Source of the DNA: Sipunculus nudus
Lineage: Eukaryota; Annelida; Sipuncula; Golfingiida; Sipunculidae
Assembly (NCBI GenBank): GCA_026874595.1
Contig: CM049317.1
Location: forward strand, 54,021,618-54,085,617
DNA length: 64,000 nt
Direction: 5' to 3'
Shown: in pieces, positions 62,006 to 64,000 of the stretch
Layout: every line of letters begins with the position of its first letter
How positions within the stretch are numbered: position 1 is the first letter of the stretch
The notes under the pieces: model-generated
The model's database searches: none
Told to the model about the DNA's origin: nothing
What the model saw: the letters and a program-made list of their open reading frames with translations, nothing else
Translations under genes and position numbers: made by a program

Positions 62006-64000
62006 ATGGTCTTTGTAACCTTGCAGCTTGCCTTATTTGGTATTTGCAGCATGCAGCATCGACAAAACCCGAAGTCAGTGAGTGAATTCATTTATCAACA
62101 AATGTCAGATAAAATGTATTTACTAGTACATGTGACGTGTTACTCCATACCGGATTAACCGTTTTAATGGATTGATGTAGCATGTGTATGGTTAATAACT
62201 GTAATATTGTTCTATTTACACATATTTCACTGGTGTACCTTGCAAACATGCATTTTTAGTCTTGAACAAGAGTAGATGGGTTTTCACTCAGATAAATATT
62301 CACGTTACAGGCTGCAGTGATCATGCGAGTGCTGCCAAGTATTATATTACGTTAAAGACCAAAGAAGGTTGGAAAGAGGCTGAACAGCAGTGTAAACTGG
62401 CCGGGAGTGACGTAGGTCTTCCTCAGGACAAATCAGAAGAAGAGCACCAGTCTCTGCTGAAAACCATGACCCAGCTCAAAATAGACTCCATGTGGCTCTC
62501 ACTAGGAATATCAAACTGGACAACTGGATGTGGATAAATGATGGCTCAGGTTTTACCGCATATTTCGAAGAATGTATAAAAGCTGAATGATCTATGAACA
62601 GTAGAAGTTGTCAAAATATAATTTCGACCATTTAATGCATTATAAGTGGTCTATAATGTGTTCGCAAAACGGCAGCTTCCATGACAGCAGTTTCGAGAAA
62701 ATGAAAAAAAAAACCTGTCGGGGGTCGAGAAGGGCGCGAGGTGCGACAAAAATAACCTGAACACAGCTTCCAGGCCAGAATATTCTTGCAGAGAGGGTTT
62801 GGTGGCAAGGAGATGGATATCAGCAAAGTGTTAGGGGATATAACGCATGTTTTGGACTAAGCCTATTTCTCAAATTATAGAAGGATTTTAGACAGTCTTG
62901 GTGATGTGCACGTATATTTTAATTTATGGTGAATTCACAATGGTTAAATTTAAATGAATGTGTTCACCAGTCTGGATAATAGAGTGGAAAACGCTTATCT
63001 CTATCCGCTGACGACGCGGGTTTGATTCCAGGCGTGGTTTTGAGAGAGCATGTCTAAGATCAGTGGTTTTAACCGGGTCCATCCAACTCTACAATGTATC
63101 AAACGCAACCATCCGAGCCATGATATTATGATATTTTTACCAATCAATGTAAAATAAATAAAATTACATGTATAAGTTTTATTTATCTTGTTTTTGTTTT
63201 CAGGACGAGAGCCTACAAGAGGACCACATGGTGGCCGGTGTGGGGTTTATGTTTTGATAGGAAAAGACCTGGATGTGGACAAGAGTTATTGCTTTTCAGA
63301 CTGCCCACCAAATACCTCTGCGAACACAAAAGTGAGGCACCGCGTTAATTATCTTGATAAAGATTAAACCATTTAAGTGATAAAAATTTCTCTCAGTCTT
63401 ATTATAGGCTGAATTTAACTTATATCTGTGCGTTTTTCATATACGTCTATCGAATTGTTGTTATAGTTTTTATATGTCATTTGCAGATTTTGTATCTCGT
63501 AACTACATGGGTCGCAATAGAATAAATATTAAACTCGAATAAAAGAGCCGCAACGGACACGAAGTTCGAAACTAAACATTGTTATACAATGGTAATCTCT
63601 GACAATAAGTACTTTTTAGTAATATATAATTCAAAATTGTCGAATTATTTTTATAAATTTAGCCTACACTTTATAGTAGAATTATATGAACCAAACTATC
63701 TGTCGTGTAAAATAAATTAAATCCGTCCTTCATTTTAAATCAGTCCATGCAAGTAGTTGCCATTCACCTTAATTAAACCTGTACTTTTTGAATTAAAAGA
63801 AAAAGACTTTTTCATTTAAGGTTCAACCTGCCCCTCTGTCGTCCCTCGATATAACTGTATTATTATCAAAGGCAAGGCGGTGACGCTCTGTGGTGACGTG
63901 TACGACTTGTTAACAGCCAGGTCATTGTGTCCCACCATCGGGGCGCACCTGTAATATACTGATGTAGAAGGATTCGGAACAGACTATGCGGAATTATTGG
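62006..64000 (+). pseudogene. A4: frameshifted A gene, cut by the window end
   Basis: Exons matching A1 are 62006-62077, 62311-62549, 63204-63331 and 63821 onward. The signal exon is 7 bases shorter than in A2 and leaves the wrong phase. Exon 2 lacks one base in the codons for SLRN. Exon 3 lacks one base in the codons for CFSR. Exon 4 has TAA at 63952-63954 where A1 encodes LLY. A conserved ATG at 61958 also exists, as in A1. None of these lesions is shared with A2, so this copy decayed independently. Exons 5-8 would lie beyond the window. Confidence 0.8.

Overview
The window looks like AT-rich animal genomic DNA. It has GT-AG introns, many AT, CT, CA and TTA microsatellites, short non-autonomous transposons, tRNA-derived SINEs, a non-LTR retrotransposon fossil and a solo LTR. 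I see no bacterial features. The expansion of C-type lectin-domain (CTLD) genes together with this repeat mix suggests a marine invertebrate, perhaps a bivalve mollusc; that placement is low-confidence inference.

Everything recognisable as a gene belongs to one tandem array on the plus strand. The array repeats a unit of about 24-26 kb that holds two related receptor genes. Gene A encodes a signal peptide, two CTLDs, a short linker, one membrane helix and a short tail. Gene B encodes a leader, two CTLDs, a stalk, one membrane helix and a tail of about 200 residues with several tyrosine motifs. Each CTLD is split over two exons. Nearly all introns are phase 1; only the last intron of B is phase 2.

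Layout: A1 2260-7745 (every exon open, about 382 aa); B1 12182-21837 (pseudogene with many lesions and one exon duplicated); A2 28453-34044 (damaged by a nonsense codon, a frameshift and a lost splice donor); B2 38001-45519 (complete except for one TAG in the stalk exon); A3 remnant 50112-50780 (one partial exon); B3 52804-57122 (ectodomain intact, membrane exon decayed, no tail found); A4 62006 to the window end (frameshifted pseudogene). So one A gene is intact, and two B genes could still make soluble double-lectin proteins. B2 could make a full receptor if its symmetric stalk exon is skipped.

The spaces between genes contain repeats, many at matching positions in successive units, so those insertions are older than the unit duplication. 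Insertions private to one unit are a solo LTR (B1), a 0.93 kb nested foldback element (unit 2) and an inverted-repeat element (B3). I found no rRNA, tRNA gene, CRISPR array or viral gene. Exon limits come from splice consensus, reading phase and comparison between copies; there is no transcript evidence. The pairing of a short-tailed and a tyrosine-rich-tailed lectin receptor resembles the arrangement of vertebrate paired immune receptors, but function is inference.
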